A stretch of 64,000 bases of DNA from the NCBI GenBank assembly GCA_020249505.1, contig JADCFN010000033.1, positions 79,383-143,382 on the forward strand, in the 5' to 3' direction. Positions 34,858 to 43,442 of the stretch are shown here, piece after piece; within the stretch, counting starts at the first letter, position 1, and each line of letters starts with the position of its first letter. A program made the translations under genes and the position numbers. Under the pieces are notes generated by a model. It saw nothing but the letters and a program-made list of their open reading frames with translations. It had not been told where the DNA came from and ran no database searches. Source of the stretch: Roseomonas sp. (lineage in GTDB: Bacteria; Pseudomonadota; Alphaproteobacteria; Acetobacterales; Acetobacteraceae).

Positions 34858-36491
34858 CGCGAAAGCCTTGGCATATTTGGGCCGGGGCCGCGGCTTCGGT
34901 CCTGATCGCCTGGGCGGTCATCGCTTATGCTTTCGGGCTGCATATCCTGCCACCCTGGAATACGGGTTGGATGTTGAGCGGCATGATCGGCCCCGACCCG
35001 GTGCAATATTGGCTCGGCTGGAATTTCTTTCGCCGCGCGCCTTGGTCCTGGCCGCCCGGCCTCAACCCGCTTTGGGGGTTGGAGGTCAGTTCTTCCATCT
35101 ACTACGCGGATGCGATTCCGCTGCTCGCGTTTTTCTTCAAGACGATCAGCCCGGTGATCGAGGTTTCGCAATATTGGGGGCTTTGGATTTATGGCTGTGC
35201 CGCGATGCAAGCTTTCATGGCGTGGCGTATCATTGGCCTTGCGACGGATGATCCCTTGGCGCGCGTCGCGGGTGCGGCCTTGTTTGTGCTGCAACCAACG
35301 ATGCTTGCGCGCATGGGCGGGCATTTCGCGCTTTCGGCGCATTTCCTGCTACTAATGGGATTTTGGCTTTGCCTGACGCGCACAGCAAATAGGCGATGGC
35401 TGGCCTGGGCGGCGCTGCTGGTCGCGACCGCGTTGATCCATGCCTATCTGCTGCCCATGGCGGCTGCGCTTTGGACTGCGGATGTGCTGGCGCGCTGGCT
35501 TGATGGCGCAAAGCGCAGCGGGCTTTTCGTTGAAATCATCATCGTCTTCGCCCTGGTTGGCGCCGCGCTTTGGGCGGGCGGGATGTTCATGCTGGGCGGC
35601 GGCTTTGGCGGAAGCTGGGGCGGCTATGGGCAGATGCAGATGGACCTGCTGGCACCCTTGGACCCCGCGCCCTGGGGCGCTTTTCTGCCGGATTTGCCGG
35701 GGCCGAATCATCTGGAAGTGGGCCATTCCTATGCCGGGCTTGGCGCGCTTTTGCTGGTGCTATTCGGGCTGATCGCCTGGGCGAAAAACCCAAGCCCGCC
35801 CGAAATGCGCTTCCGGCCGCTGATCCTGGTGCTGGCGACCATGGCGCTATTCGCCATCTCACCCAATGTCTCCGTCGCTGGCGTGAGTTTCACGCTTGTC
35901 GAATTACCGCCCTGGGTGTTGCGCTACGCGGATGCCTTGCGCGCATCAGAACGTTTTATCTGGCCGGCCGGCTATGCCGCGCTCATCACCGCGGTGTTTC
36001 TACTGATCCGCTGGCTCGGTGGGCAGCGCGCCGGGTTTGTGCTGACCGCCTTGGTTGTAATCCAGGTTTTAGACATGCGCCCTGGCTTTGCCCGGCTGCA
36101 TCACTTTTTCCCGCCCACCGCCGCCACCGTGCCCTTGCGCCTTTCCGATCCCTTCTGGGCTGAGGCCGCGCGGCATTACACCCGCATCCGCATCATCCCC
36201 TCCGGCAATCAGGCCCCGTGGTGGGAGGAGATTGCGGTCTTCGCCGCCACCAAGGGGCTGGAGACCGATGCGGTCTATCTTGCGCGACTCGACCCGAAGC
36301 GCGTCGCGGCGCTGAATGCCAAGCTGGCGCAGCAACTGGCGGAGGGGAAATTTGAGCCCCAAACCCTTTATGTTTTGGCCGATGAAGGCGCGCTTGCCCT
36401 GGCTAGTGCCAGCCATCAGGCGGGACGCGACATGATTGGCGGCTTCAACGGGCTTTGGGTACTGGCGCCTGGCTGGCATGTCCGCCGGTAA
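34854..36491 (+). CDS. DUF6311-type polytopic membrane protein
   Basis: A 545-aa protein with about 10-12 membrane helices and a C-terminal soluble part. Features such as GMIGPDPVQYWLGWNFFRRAPW and YYADAIPLLAFFFK match the DUF6311 family found in polysaccharide loci. Fold and context suggest a GT-C-type glycosyltransferase using the lipid-linked sugar made by the upstream GtrB-like enzyme (inference). The start is a GTG overlapping the previous stop. A terminator hairpin overlaps its stop codon. Confidence 0.78.
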   Translation: MTRKPWHIWAGAAASVLIAWAVIAYAFGLHILPPWNTGWMLSGMIGPDPVQYWLGWNFFRRAPWSWPPGLNPLWGLEVSSSIYYADAIPLLAFFFKTISPVIEVSQYWGLWIYGCAAMQAFMAWRIIGLATDDPLARVAGAALFVLQPTMLARMGGHFALSAHFLLLMGFWLCLTRTANRRWLAWAALLVATALIHAYLLPMAAALWTADVLARWLDGAKRSGLFVEIIIVFALVGAALWAGGMFMLGGGFGGSWGGYGQMQMDLLAPLDPAPWGAFLPDLPGPNHLEVGHSYAGLGALLLVLFGLIAWAKNPSPPEMRFRPLILVLATMALFAISPNVSVAGVSFTLVELPPWVLRYADALRASERFIWPAGYAALITAVFLLIRWLGGQRAGFVLTALVVIQVLDMRPGFARLHHFFPPTAATVPLRLSDPFWAEAARHYTRIRIIPSGNQAPWWEEIAVFAATKGLETDAVYLARLDPKRVAALNAKLAQQLAEGKFEPQTLYVLADEGALALASASHQAGRDMIGGFNGLWVLAPGWHVRR

Positions 36492-36526
36492 AATGACTTC
36501 GCGCCAATAGCTTAACCGGCGTTTTT
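36483..36526 (+). terminator. Rho-independent terminator overlapping the DUF6311 stop codon
   Basis: CGCCGGT (36483-36489) pairs with ACCGGCG (36515-36521) and is followed by TTTTT (36522-36526). The loop is long (25 nt), so efficiency is uncertain. It separates the GtrB-DUF6311 pair from the sugar-transferase operon. Confidence 0.65.
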
Positions 36527-36663
36527 CTCATTCACCCTGAAGCCGCGGCCGCAGCGCCGCAAAATGGGCCACGCTTGCCACAATCTGGCCGCAAGCGCGG
36601 CCCAAATCCGCCGCCGTTGAGGACTTAAACCCTTCATCAATACCGGGAATCCGGTGCCCCCCA

Positions 36664-36677
36664 GTGAGAGGTCTCAC
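36664..36677. promoter_or_regulatory. Palindrome upstream of the sugar transferase, possible operator
   Basis: GTGAGA and TCTCAC arms separated by GG form a nearly perfect palindrome 37 nt before the ATG at 36714, in the only sizeable non-coding gap of the exopolysaccharide cluster. The loop is too short for a good RNA hairpin, so a protein-binding site is more likely. Confidence 0.35.
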
Positions 36678-36713
36678 CGCCTCTTTCTTTCAGGTTCGAA
36701 GGTTCAGGACACC

Positions 36714-37400
36714 ATGTCCAGCGTACCCGCCCAGACCATCCAGCAATCCACGACCCAGACCATTGGTTTGGAAGGCGACCGCAAATCGCTTTTCCCTATC
36801 GCCAAGCGCGCACTCGATATCATCGGCGCCGGCGTCGGGCTGGTGTTGCTTGCCCCCTTCTTCCTGATCGTGGCGCTGCTGGTGCGCGCCGATGGCGGCC
36901 CGGCCTTTTTCGCGCATCAGCGCGTGGGGCGCGGCGGCAAGCTGTTCGGCTGCCTGAAGTTCCGCTCCATGGTGATCGATTCGCAAGCGCGCCTGGAAGC
37001 GCTGCTCGCGAGCGACCCCGCGGCGCGCGCTGAATGGGAAGCAACGCGCAAGCTGAAGAATGACCCGCGCATTACGCGGATCGGCCGCTTCCTGCGTTCC
37101 ACCAGCCTGGATGAATTGCCGCAGCTGATCAACGTGCTGCGCGGCGAAATGAGCCTGGTTGGCCCGCGCCCCGTGCAGGAAGCGGAGATTGATCGCTACT
37201 ACGGCGCTTCGGCCGCGCATTACATGGCCGTGCGCCCAGGTATTACCGGCCTTTGGCAGGTGAGCGGGCGGAGCGAGACATCTTACGAATCGCGCGTGGC
37301 GCTGGATGTTTCCTATGTGTCGCGCCCCTCGCTGCTGGCAGACATTTCTATTCTGCTGCGCACACCGGTTGCGGTATTATCGCGCCGCGGCGCACATTGA
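36714..37400 (+). CDS. ExoY-like undecaprenyl-phosphate sugar-1-phosphate transferase
   Basis: About 228 aa, the initiating enzyme that moves a sugar-1-phosphate from UDP-sugar to undecaprenyl phosphate at the inner membrane. One N-terminal re-entrant helix (LDIIGAGVGLVLLAPFFLIVALL) is followed by the catalytic domain with FKFRSM-type KFRSMV, TSLDELPQLINVLRGEMSLVGPRP and PGITGLWQVSGR. It is the short form, like ExoY, without the extra N-terminal helices of WcaJ. The ATG at 36714 fits the family better than 36654. Confidence 0.92.
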   Translation: MSSVPAQTIQQSTTQTIGLEGDRKSLFPIAKRALDIIGAGVGLVLLAPFFLIVALLVRADGGPAFFAHQRVGRGGKLFGCLKFRSMVIDSQARLEALLASDPAARAEWEATRKLKNDPRITRIGRFLRSTSLDELPQLINVLRGEMSLVGPRPVQEAEIDRYYGASAAHYMAVRPGITGLWQVSGRSETSYESRVALDVSYVSRPSLLADISILLRTPVAVLSRRGAH

Positions 37401-37410
37401 AGATGGCGGC

Positions 37411-37430
37411 GCGCGGCAAGCCTGCCGCGC
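37411..37430 (+). repeat. GC-rich hairpin between sugar transferase and flippase
   Basis: GCGCGGCA (37411-37418) pairs perfectly with TGCCGCGC (37423-37430) around AGCC. There is no T-run. It could slow transcription or stabilise the 3' end of the sugar-transferase message. Confidence 0.45.
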
Positions 37431-37474
37431 TGCCTTCCTAAATTCCAGCGCGCAGCCGGCTGAAGGGTCTGCCA

Positions 37475-38995
37475 ATGGCTGAGGCGCAAATCTCCACTTC
37501 CGCGGAACGCGCGGGCGGGCGCAGGCTGGTCTCCGGTATTCTCTGGAATGGGCTTGGGCGCGGCCTGCCCTTGCTGCTGGCCCTTGTCATAACGCCGTTT
37601 CTGGTTGGCGCGCTTGGCGTGGAACGTTGGGGGCTTTTCACCCTGGCGCTGGCGCTGATCGGTATCTTCGGCGTTTTCGATCTTGGCCTTGGCATGGCGC
37701 TGACGCGCGGCGTTTCGGAAAAGCTTGGCGCTGGTGCAATTGATGAAGCGCGCGCCATGATCGGCGCGACATTGCTTGCCCTGCTTGGTGTCTCTTCCAT
37801 CATCGCGGCTGGGCTTTTTCTGACCGTACCTTGGCTAGTCGGGCGCTTCCTGAATGTACCGGAAGCCTTGCAGCAGGAAGCGATCACCGCCTTTCAATTG
37901 CTGGCAGCAGCCGCGCCTTTGGTGGTGCTGAATGCCGCGCTTTGGGGTGTACTTTCCGCCTGGCAGCGCTTTCGCATCGCCAATCTGGTGAATATCCCAC
38001 TCAATACCTTCTATTATCTCGGCCCTCTGCTCGTGCTGTTTGTCTGGAACAGCCTGATCGGCGTGATGCTGGCGATAATTCTGGTGCGGCTTTTCAGCGG
38101 TATCGCTTACGCCATCATCGCCCATCGCGATGTGCCGGGGCTTGGCCTGCGGGCGCCACGCTTTAGCCTGATGCGGCCCCTGCTGCGCCAAGGTTTGTGG
38201 ATGAGCCTTTCCGGCGCGCTCACGCAGCTATTGCTTTACGCGGATCGCTTCATCATCGGCGCCATGCTGACGCTTTCAGCCGTGGCATTTTACGCAACAC
38301 CGCTTGATCTGATCATGCGGCTTTGGATTATTCCTGTGGCGGTCGCGCAGACCATGCTGCCGGCGATTGCCTCATCCTTCCGGGAACTGCCCGACCATAC
38401 CGCGCTGCTGATCAAACGCGGGGCGCTGATTGTGATGCTACTCAGCCTGCCGGCCTCCCTGATTTTGATTCCGGGCGCGGAGCTTTTCCTCAGGCTTTGG
38501 TTGGGCGCGGAATTTGCCGCGGGCGGCGGGCCGGTGCTGCGTATTCTGGGCTTTGGCATTTTCTTTTCGTGTCTCGCCTTCATCCCCGGTGTTCTGCTGG
38601 AAGCTATCGGGCGGCCGGATGTGACAGCCAAATTCTCTCTGGCGCTGGCGGCGATTTTTCTGCCACTCAGTGCCGCGCTTTTGCCCTGGCTTGGCATTGA
38701 AGGTGCGGCAATCGCTTGGGCGGCGCGCTGCGTGGTGGATTGTCTGGGGCGCTGCTGGTTCGCCGCAAAGCTTTATCCGGCAGCGCGTCAGACCATGCGG
38801 GAATTGCTGTGGCCCATCGCGCCCGCAGCGCTTGGTTTGGCCATGCTGGTGCCCTTGGCCGGCTGGCTTTGGCCCGCGCTTCTGGCCGCCCTGATTTTCG
38901 GCTTGGTTTTCGCCGCCGGCTGGTCCATTGCCGCCCCGCAGGACAAGGCCCATGCCTTGGGGATGATCCGCAGAATGAGGCGCCGCAGCGCATGA
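37475..38995 (+). CDS. Polysaccharide/oligosaccharide flippase (Wzx-like, MATE/MVF superfamily)
   Basis: A 506-aa membrane protein with about 12-14 helices that would move lipid-linked repeat units across the inner membrane. LVSGILWNGLGRGLPLLLALVITPFLVGALG at the N-terminus (residues about 20-50) and the DLGLGMALTRGVSEKL segment are typical of the Wzx/PST family. It follows the initiating transferase and overlaps the first GT4 gene by 4 nt. Confidence 0.9.
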   Translation: MAEAQISTSAERAGGRRLVSGILWNGLGRGLPLLLALVITPFLVGALGVERWGLFTLALALIGIFGVFDLGLGMALTRGVSEKLGAGAIDEARAMIGATLLALLGVSSIIAAGLFLTVPWLVGRFLNVPEALQQEAITAFQLLAAAAPLVVLNAALWGVLSAWQRFRIANLVNIPLNTFYYLGPLLVLFVWNSLIGVMLAIILVRLFSGIAYAIIAHRDVPGLGLRAPRFSLMRPLLRQGLWMSLSGALTQLLLYADRFIIGAMLTLSAVAFYATPLDLIMRLWIIPVAVAQTMLPAIASSFRELPDHTALLIKRGALIVMLLSLPASLILIPGAELFLRLWLGAEFAAGGGPVLRILGFGIFFSCLAFIPGVLLEAIGRPDVTAKFSLALAAIFLPLSAALLPWLGIEGAAIAWAARCVVDCLGRCWFAAKLYPAARQTMRELLWPIAPAALGLAMLVPLAGWLWPALLAALIFGLVFAAGWSIAAPQDKAHALGMIRRMRRRSA

Positions 38996-40068
38996 TGCCA
39001 ATCGCCATCAATGGCCGCTTCCTGACGCAGGGCATGACCGGCGTGCAGCGCTTTGCGCGCGAAATCACCGCAGCAGCGGATCGGCTGATGGGCCATGATG
39101 CCTGGCCTGAAGCACGGTTATTGATGCCAAGCAGCGTGGCGCAAAGCCCCTTTGCCTATCTGAAGGCGGAAGCCATCGGCCAGAAATCCGGCCAGCTTTG
39201 GGAGCAATGGGAATTGCCCCGGGCGGCCAAGGGGTCCTTCCTGATCAATCTTGGCAATACCGCGCCGCTGATGCTGGGCCGCGCCCAGGCAGTGGTGATC
39301 CATGATGCCGGTGTCTTTGACACGCCGGAGAGTTATTCCTTCGCCTTCCGCGCCTGGTATCGCTTTCTGCATAAGATGCTCGCGCGGTCCGGCGCGCAAT
39401 TGCTGACGGTTTCCGAATTTTCGCGCGGCCGCATTGCTGCGGCGCTGGGTGTGGCGCCTGAGGTCATTGGCGTGCTGCCGGAAGGTGGCGATCACATGCT
39501 GCGCATCAGCGCGGATAGCGGCGTGCTGGCCCGGCATGATTTGGTGGCGGGCCGCTATGCGCTGGTGGTGGGCAATCCGGCGGCGCATAAAAACCTAGCG
39601 GCGCTAACCAGCGCTGCGGCGCTGCTCGGTGCTCGCGGCCTGACTTTGGCCGTGGCGGGGGCGGCTGACCCGGCCGTATTCCGCGCGGGCGGCGGGCCAG
39701 CCGCCGAAGCCGGGCGCATCCTGGGGCGCGTCAGTGACGCTGAATTGCGCGCCCTTTATGAAAACGCGCTCTGTCTGATTTTTCCGTCACGTTATGAAGG
39801 GTTCGGCCTGCCGCCATTGGAGGCCATGACCTGCGGCTGCCCGCTTGTCGCGGCCCATGCCGGCGCGGTGCCAGAAGTGTGTGGCGAAGCGGCGCTCTGG
39901 TTCGACTCGCTGCGGCCTGAAACATTGGCCGAAGCCCTGGAAAGGCTACTGGATGAAGAAGGCCTCGCCGCCGGCATGCGGGATGCGGGGCTGAAGCGGG
40001 CGGCGCATTATACTTGGGAAAAGGCAGCGCTTGCCTTGTTGTCTCTGATCCGAAAGAACGCGCCATGA
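38992..40068 (+). CDS. Glycosyltransferase family 4
   Basis: About 358 aa, GT-B fold. Near the C-terminus ENALCLIFPSRYEGFGLPPLEAM carries the E-x7-E donor-binding motif, and VVGNPAAHKNL is typical of mannosyltransferase-like GT4 enzymes. The ATG at 38992 overlaps the flippase stop (ATGATG at 38992-38997). The frame is open from 38716 inside the flippase, but that part is not homologous. It adds a sugar to the growing repeat unit in the cytosol. Confidence 0.9.
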   Translation: MMPIAINGRFLTQGMTGVQRFAREITAAADRLMGHDAWPEARLLMPSSVAQSPFAYLKAEAIGQKSGQLWEQWELPRAAKGSFLINLGNTAPLMLGRAQAVVIHDAGVFDTPESYSFAFRAWYRFLHKMLARSGAQLLTVSEFSRGRIAAALGVAPEVIGVLPEGGDHMLRISADSGVLARHDLVAGRYALVVGNPAAHKNLAALTSAAALLGARGLTLAVAGAADPAVFRAGGGPAAEAGRILGRVSDAELRALYENALCLIFPSRYEGFGLPPLEAMTCGCPLVAAHAGAVPEVCGEAALWFDSLRPETLAEALERLLDEEGLAAGMRDAGLKRAAHYTWEKAALALLSLIRKNAP

Positions 40069-41195
40069 AGATCGCGCTGGTGCATGAATGGCTGGATAGC
40101 TACGCGGGTTCGGAACGCGTGCTGGAACAGCTTCTGCTGGAATGGCCCGAAGCGGATGTCTTCGCCGTATGCGATTTCATGCCGGAAGCAGAGCGTAGTT
40201 TCCTGCAAGGCAAGCAGGTTACCACTAGCTTCATCCAGCGTATGCCCTTTGCCCGCAAGCATTTCCGCAAATTCCTGGGCCTGATGCCGCTTGCGATCGA
40301 ACAACTTGATCTTTCCGGTTACGATGTTGTGATTTCATCCTCTCACGCCGTGGCGAAGGGCGTTCTGACGGGGCCTGGGCAGATCCATATTTCCTATGTG
40401 CATAGCCCCATGCGCTATGCCTGGGATTTGCAGCATCAATATCTGCGCGAAGCGGGCCTCACGAACGGCTTGAAGGGCGCTTATACGCGCTGGCTATTGC
40501 ATCGCATGCGGCTTTGGGATCGCGCGAGTGCGCTTAATCCTGATATCGTGCTGGCCAATTCAAGCTATATCGCGGAACGCATTCAAAAGACCTGGCGGCG
40601 CAATGCCCAGGTTTTGCATCCGCCAGTGGATATCGAAAGCTTCACACCTGCGCCGGAGAAGGGTGATTACTACCTGATCGCATCGCGCATCGTCCCCTAC
40701 AAGAGGGTTGATCTGATCGCCGCTGCCTTCCGCGGCATGCAAAACCGCAAACTGATCATTGTGGGCGATGGCCCGAATGAGGCGCAGGCGCGCGCCGCTG
40801 CCGGCGATGCGCCCAACATCACCTTCAAGGGTCGGCTTGCGCGGGCGGAATTGATCGCATTGACACAAGGCGCCCGCGCAGCAGTCTTTGCCGCCGAGGA
40901 AGATTTCGGCATCGCCACCGTGGAAGCGCAAGCCTGCGGCACGCCGGTAATCGCCTATGGTCGCGGTGGTGCGCGCGATATCGTGGTCGCACCACCTGAT
41001 GCGCGCCCGACCGGCATTTTCTTTCAGGAACAAACCACCGCAAACCTGATCGCCGCGGTGGAGCGCTTTGAAGCCATGGCGCCCGCCATCACGCCCGAGG
41101 ATTGCCGCGCCAATGCGGAACGCTTCAGCAATGCGCATTTCCGCCGCCGCTTTCGGCAGGTGGTGCATGACGCGCTTGGGATCGCCGCGACATGA
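40065..41195 (+). CDS. Glycosyltransferase family 4 (WbaZ-like)
   Basis: About 376 aa, GT-B fold. It opens KIALVHEWLDSYAGSERVLEQLL, the usual start of WbaZ/mannosyltransferase-like enzymes, and has SYVHSPMRYAWDLQHQYL. The donor site is AAEEDFGIATVEAQACGTPVIAYGRGGARDIV (Glu-rich loop near residues 283-315). ATGA overlap with the previous gene and with the next one (41192) shows tight coupling. Confidence 0.9.
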   Translation: MKIALVHEWLDSYAGSERVLEQLLLEWPEADVFAVCDFMPEAERSFLQGKQVTTSFIQRMPFARKHFRKFLGLMPLAIEQLDLSGYDVVISSSHAVAKGVLTGPGQIHISYVHSPMRYAWDLQHQYLREAGLTNGLKGAYTRWLLHRMRLWDRASALNPDIVLANSSYIAERIQKTWRRNAQVLHPPVDIESFTPAPEKGDYYLIASRIVPYKRVDLIAAAFRGMQNRKLIIVGDGPNEAQARAAAGDAPNITFKGRLARAELIALTQGARAAVFAAEEDFGIATVEAQACGTPVIAYGRGGARDIVVAPPDARPTGIFFQEQTTANLIAAVERFEAMAPAITPEDCRANAERFSNAHFRRRFRQVVHDALGIAAT

Positions 41196-42067
41196 GGTTC
41201 TCGCTCATTGTCGCAACCCTTGGCCGCAGCAGCGAAATCGGCGAATTGCTGGAAAGCCTTTTGGCGCAAGAGCGCGATGATTTTGAAGTGATCATCGTGG
41301 ATCAGAATGCGGATGATCGCGTGGCGCCGGTGCTACAGCCCTATGCGGCACGCTTGCCGATTACCCATCTGCGCTCTGCCATCCGCAACGCCAATCACGC
41401 GCGTAACCTTGGGCTGCGCCAGGCGCGTGGTGAGATCGTGACTTTCCCTGATGATGACTGCCTTTATCCAACGGGTGTTCTCGCGCGTGTTGATGCCGCC
41501 TTTCGCGCGACACCATCGCTTGGCGTGCTGACAGGACCTGCGGCATCACCGGAAGGCGGGCTTGGATCGGGGCGCTGGCGCGAAGCCTCGGGCGCGATAG
41601 ACCTGGCAAATGTCTGGACCAGCGTGATTGAATTCAACCTGTTCCTGCCGCGCAAATTGATGCTGTCGCTGGGTGGCTTTGATGAAAGACTCGGACCTGG
41701 CACGCGCTGGGGCTCGGCTGAGGGGAATGATCTGGTCTGCCGCGCCATAGCACGCGGTGCGGTAGCGCAATATGATGCTGGCTTGCGCATCATCCATCCC
41801 GATAAGCGCTTGACTGAAGTGGCGGTGTCTCGTGCGGCGAGTTACGGGCGTGGGCTTGGCTTCGTGCTGCGCCGGCATCGCGTGCCGCTTTCCGTATGGT
41901 TTCCGTTTCTGGTGCGCCCAATTGGCGGTGCGTTACTCAGCTTGGCAAGGCTGCGCTTTCACAACGCCGCCTATTACACCATGAGCTTTTGGGGCCGGCT
42001 GATCGGTGGCCTGGCGCGGGAAGCGCGCGAAGCGCCTCTGCCCGCGCCGCTGCAAGGTAGCGCCTGA
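41192..42067 (+). CDS. Glycosyltransferase family 2
   Basis: A 291-aa GT2 enzyme. SLIVATLGRSSEIGELLESL, VIIVDQNADDR and the acidic TFPDDDCLYP (DxD-type) are seen, with ERLGPGTRWGSAEGNDL further on. A C-terminal hydrophobic segment may associate with the membrane. It overlaps both neighbours (4 nt before, 1 nt after). Confidence 0.88.
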   Translation: MRFSLIVATLGRSSEIGELLESLLAQERDDFEVIIVDQNADDRVAPVLQPYAARLPITHLRSAIRNANHARNLGLRQARGEIVTFPDDDCLYPTGVLARVDAAFRATPSLGVLTGPAASPEGGLGSGRWREASGAIDLANVWTSVIEFNLFLPRKLMLSLGGFDERLGPGTRWGSAEGNDLVCRAIARGAVAQYDAGLRIIHPDKRLTEVAVSRAASYGRGLGFVLRRHRVPLSVWFPFLVRPIGGALLSLARLRFHNAAYYTMSFWGRLIGGLAREAREAPLPAPLQGSA

Positions 42068-42936
42068 TGCATATCACCATCGGCATCGCCACGCGTGGCA
42101 GGCCGGCCATTCTGGCGGGTGTCTTGCGTGATCTTGCGCGACAATCGCGCCCGGCAGATCGCATTATCGTCTGCCATGTCTCAACAGATGATATCACCGG
42201 CTGTGAAGCGATCCCCGGTGTGGAGTTCATCGCTGCCCCCGCCGGCCTGCCGCGCCAGCGCAACCGTATCCTGGATGAAGCGCGGGACAGCGATGTGGTG
42301 CTATTTCTGGATGATGATTTCCTCTGCAATGCACAGTATCTTGCCGTGCTGGAAAGCTGTTTTGAAAAACACCCTGAAATGGTAGTCGCGACCGGCACGG
42401 TGATCGCCGATGGCGCCAATGCGCCGGGCTATGATTTGGACGAAGGCGCGGCACTACTCGCCGCCGATCCCGGTGTGGCGGATGCCTTTGCGGTGACCGA
42501 GGCCTTCAACGGCTATGGCTGCAACATGGCCTTCCGCATGGCTGCCGTGCGCGCCCATGATATTCGCGTTGATGAACGCCTGCCACTTTACGCCTGGTAT
42601 GAGGATATTGATGTCACGCGCCGGCTTGGTGCGCACGGGAAAATCCTACGCCTTACCGGTGCGCGCGGTGTGCATCTTGGCGCGAAGGCGGGGCGCGTGC
42701 CGGGCCTCAGGCTTGGTTATTCGCAGGTGGTGAACCCTATCTACCTTGCCATCAAAGGCTCCTTCCCCTGGAGCCACGCCATCCCAAGTGCGGCACGCCA
42801 TTGCGCAAAGAATCTGCTGCGCTCGGCGTTTCCTGAGCCCTGGGCGGATCGCTGGGGCCGGTTTCGCGGCAATATGATCGGGCTTTGGGATGTGCTGCGC
42901 GGGCGCGTCACGCCGGAACGCGTTCTGGACTTATAG
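42067..42936 (+). CDS. Glycosyltransferase family 2
   Basis: A 289-aa GT2 enzyme beginning ITIGIATRGRPAILAGVL. The metal/nucleotide site is VVLFLDDDFLCN and an acidic acceptor-site segment is YAWYEDIDVTRRLG. It starts in a TGATG overlap with the previous GT2 gene and is the last gene of the exopolysaccharide run. A short palindrome surrounds its stop codon region. Confidence 0.87.
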   Translation: MHITIGIATRGRPAILAGVLRDLARQSRPADRIIVCHVSTDDITGCEAIPGVEFIAAPAGLPRQRNRILDEARDSDVVLFLDDDFLCNAQYLAVLESCFEKHPEMVVATGTVIADGANAPGYDLDEGAALLAADPGVADAFAVTEAFNGYGCNMAFRMAAVRAHDIRVDERLPLYAWYEDIDVTRRLGAHGKILRLTGARGVHLGAKAGRVPGLRLGYSQVVNPIYLAIKGSFPWSHAIPSAARHCAKNLLRSAFPEPWADRWGRFRGNMIGLWDVLRGRVTPERVLDL

Positions 42937-42948
42937 GGCGCGCGCCCT
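42935..42948 (+). terminator. GC palindrome after the last glycosyltransferase, possible terminator
   Basis: AGGGCGCGCGCCCT is fully self-complementary and starts at the end of the stop codon. It can form a 5-bp stem with a GCGC loop. Only a weak pyrimidine-rich stretch follows, so intrinsic termination would be poor. Confidence 0.35.
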
Positions 42949-43022
42949 GCGCATTTACCCCCTTTCCCTTCTGGCCAAGGCAGTGGAACATCGCCTGATC
43001 AATATCAGGAGGAAGCTCAGCC

Positions 43023-43439
43023 ATGAGCCTTGAACCAGGCCGCGCCCGGCCGGAACCCACGCCCGAAACCCGCCACTTCTGGGAGGGGCTGCGCCAAGGC
43101 AAGCTTTTGCTCCAGCGCTGCGGCGATACGGGCAAGCCCTATTTCCCGCCGCGTCCCTTCAGCCCCTATACCGGCACGCGCAATGTGGAAGTGTTTGAAG
43201 CCTCCGGCCGCGGCACGCTGCATTCCTATGTGATCCATCATCGCCCAGTGCCTGGCTTCAAGCCGCCCTATGCAATTGCAGTGGTGGAACTGGAAGAAGG
43301 CCCGCGCATGATGACGAATATCGTTGAATGCCCGCAAACGCCGGAAGCCTTGGTTCTGGACATGAAACTGGAATTGGCGCCAACCAAGATGGATGACGAC
43401 ATCACCCTGCCCCTTTTCCGCCCTGTGAAGGAGGCTTGA
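43023..43439 (+). CDS. DUF35/OB-fold acyl-CoA-associated protein with degraded zinc ribbon
   Basis: A 138-aa DUF35 protein with an N-terminal rubredoxin-like ribbon and a C-terminal OB fold (GTLHSYVIHHRP, PYAIAVVELEEGPRMMTNIV). Such proteins pair with lipid-transfer-type thiolases. The ribbon reads LQRCGDTGKPYFPPRPFSPYTG: only the first of the four usual Cys remains. An AGGAGG-like site (ATCAGGAGGAAG) precedes the ATG. The thiolase starts 3 nt after its stop. Confidence 0.87.
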   Translation: MSLEPGRARPEPTPETRHFWEGLRQGKLLLQRCGDTGKPYFPPRPFSPYTGTRNVEVFEASGRGTLHSYVIHHRPVPGFKPPYAIAVVELEEGPRMMTNIVECPQTPEALVLDMKLELAPTKMDDDITLPLFRPVKEA

Positions 43440-43442
43440 GCG

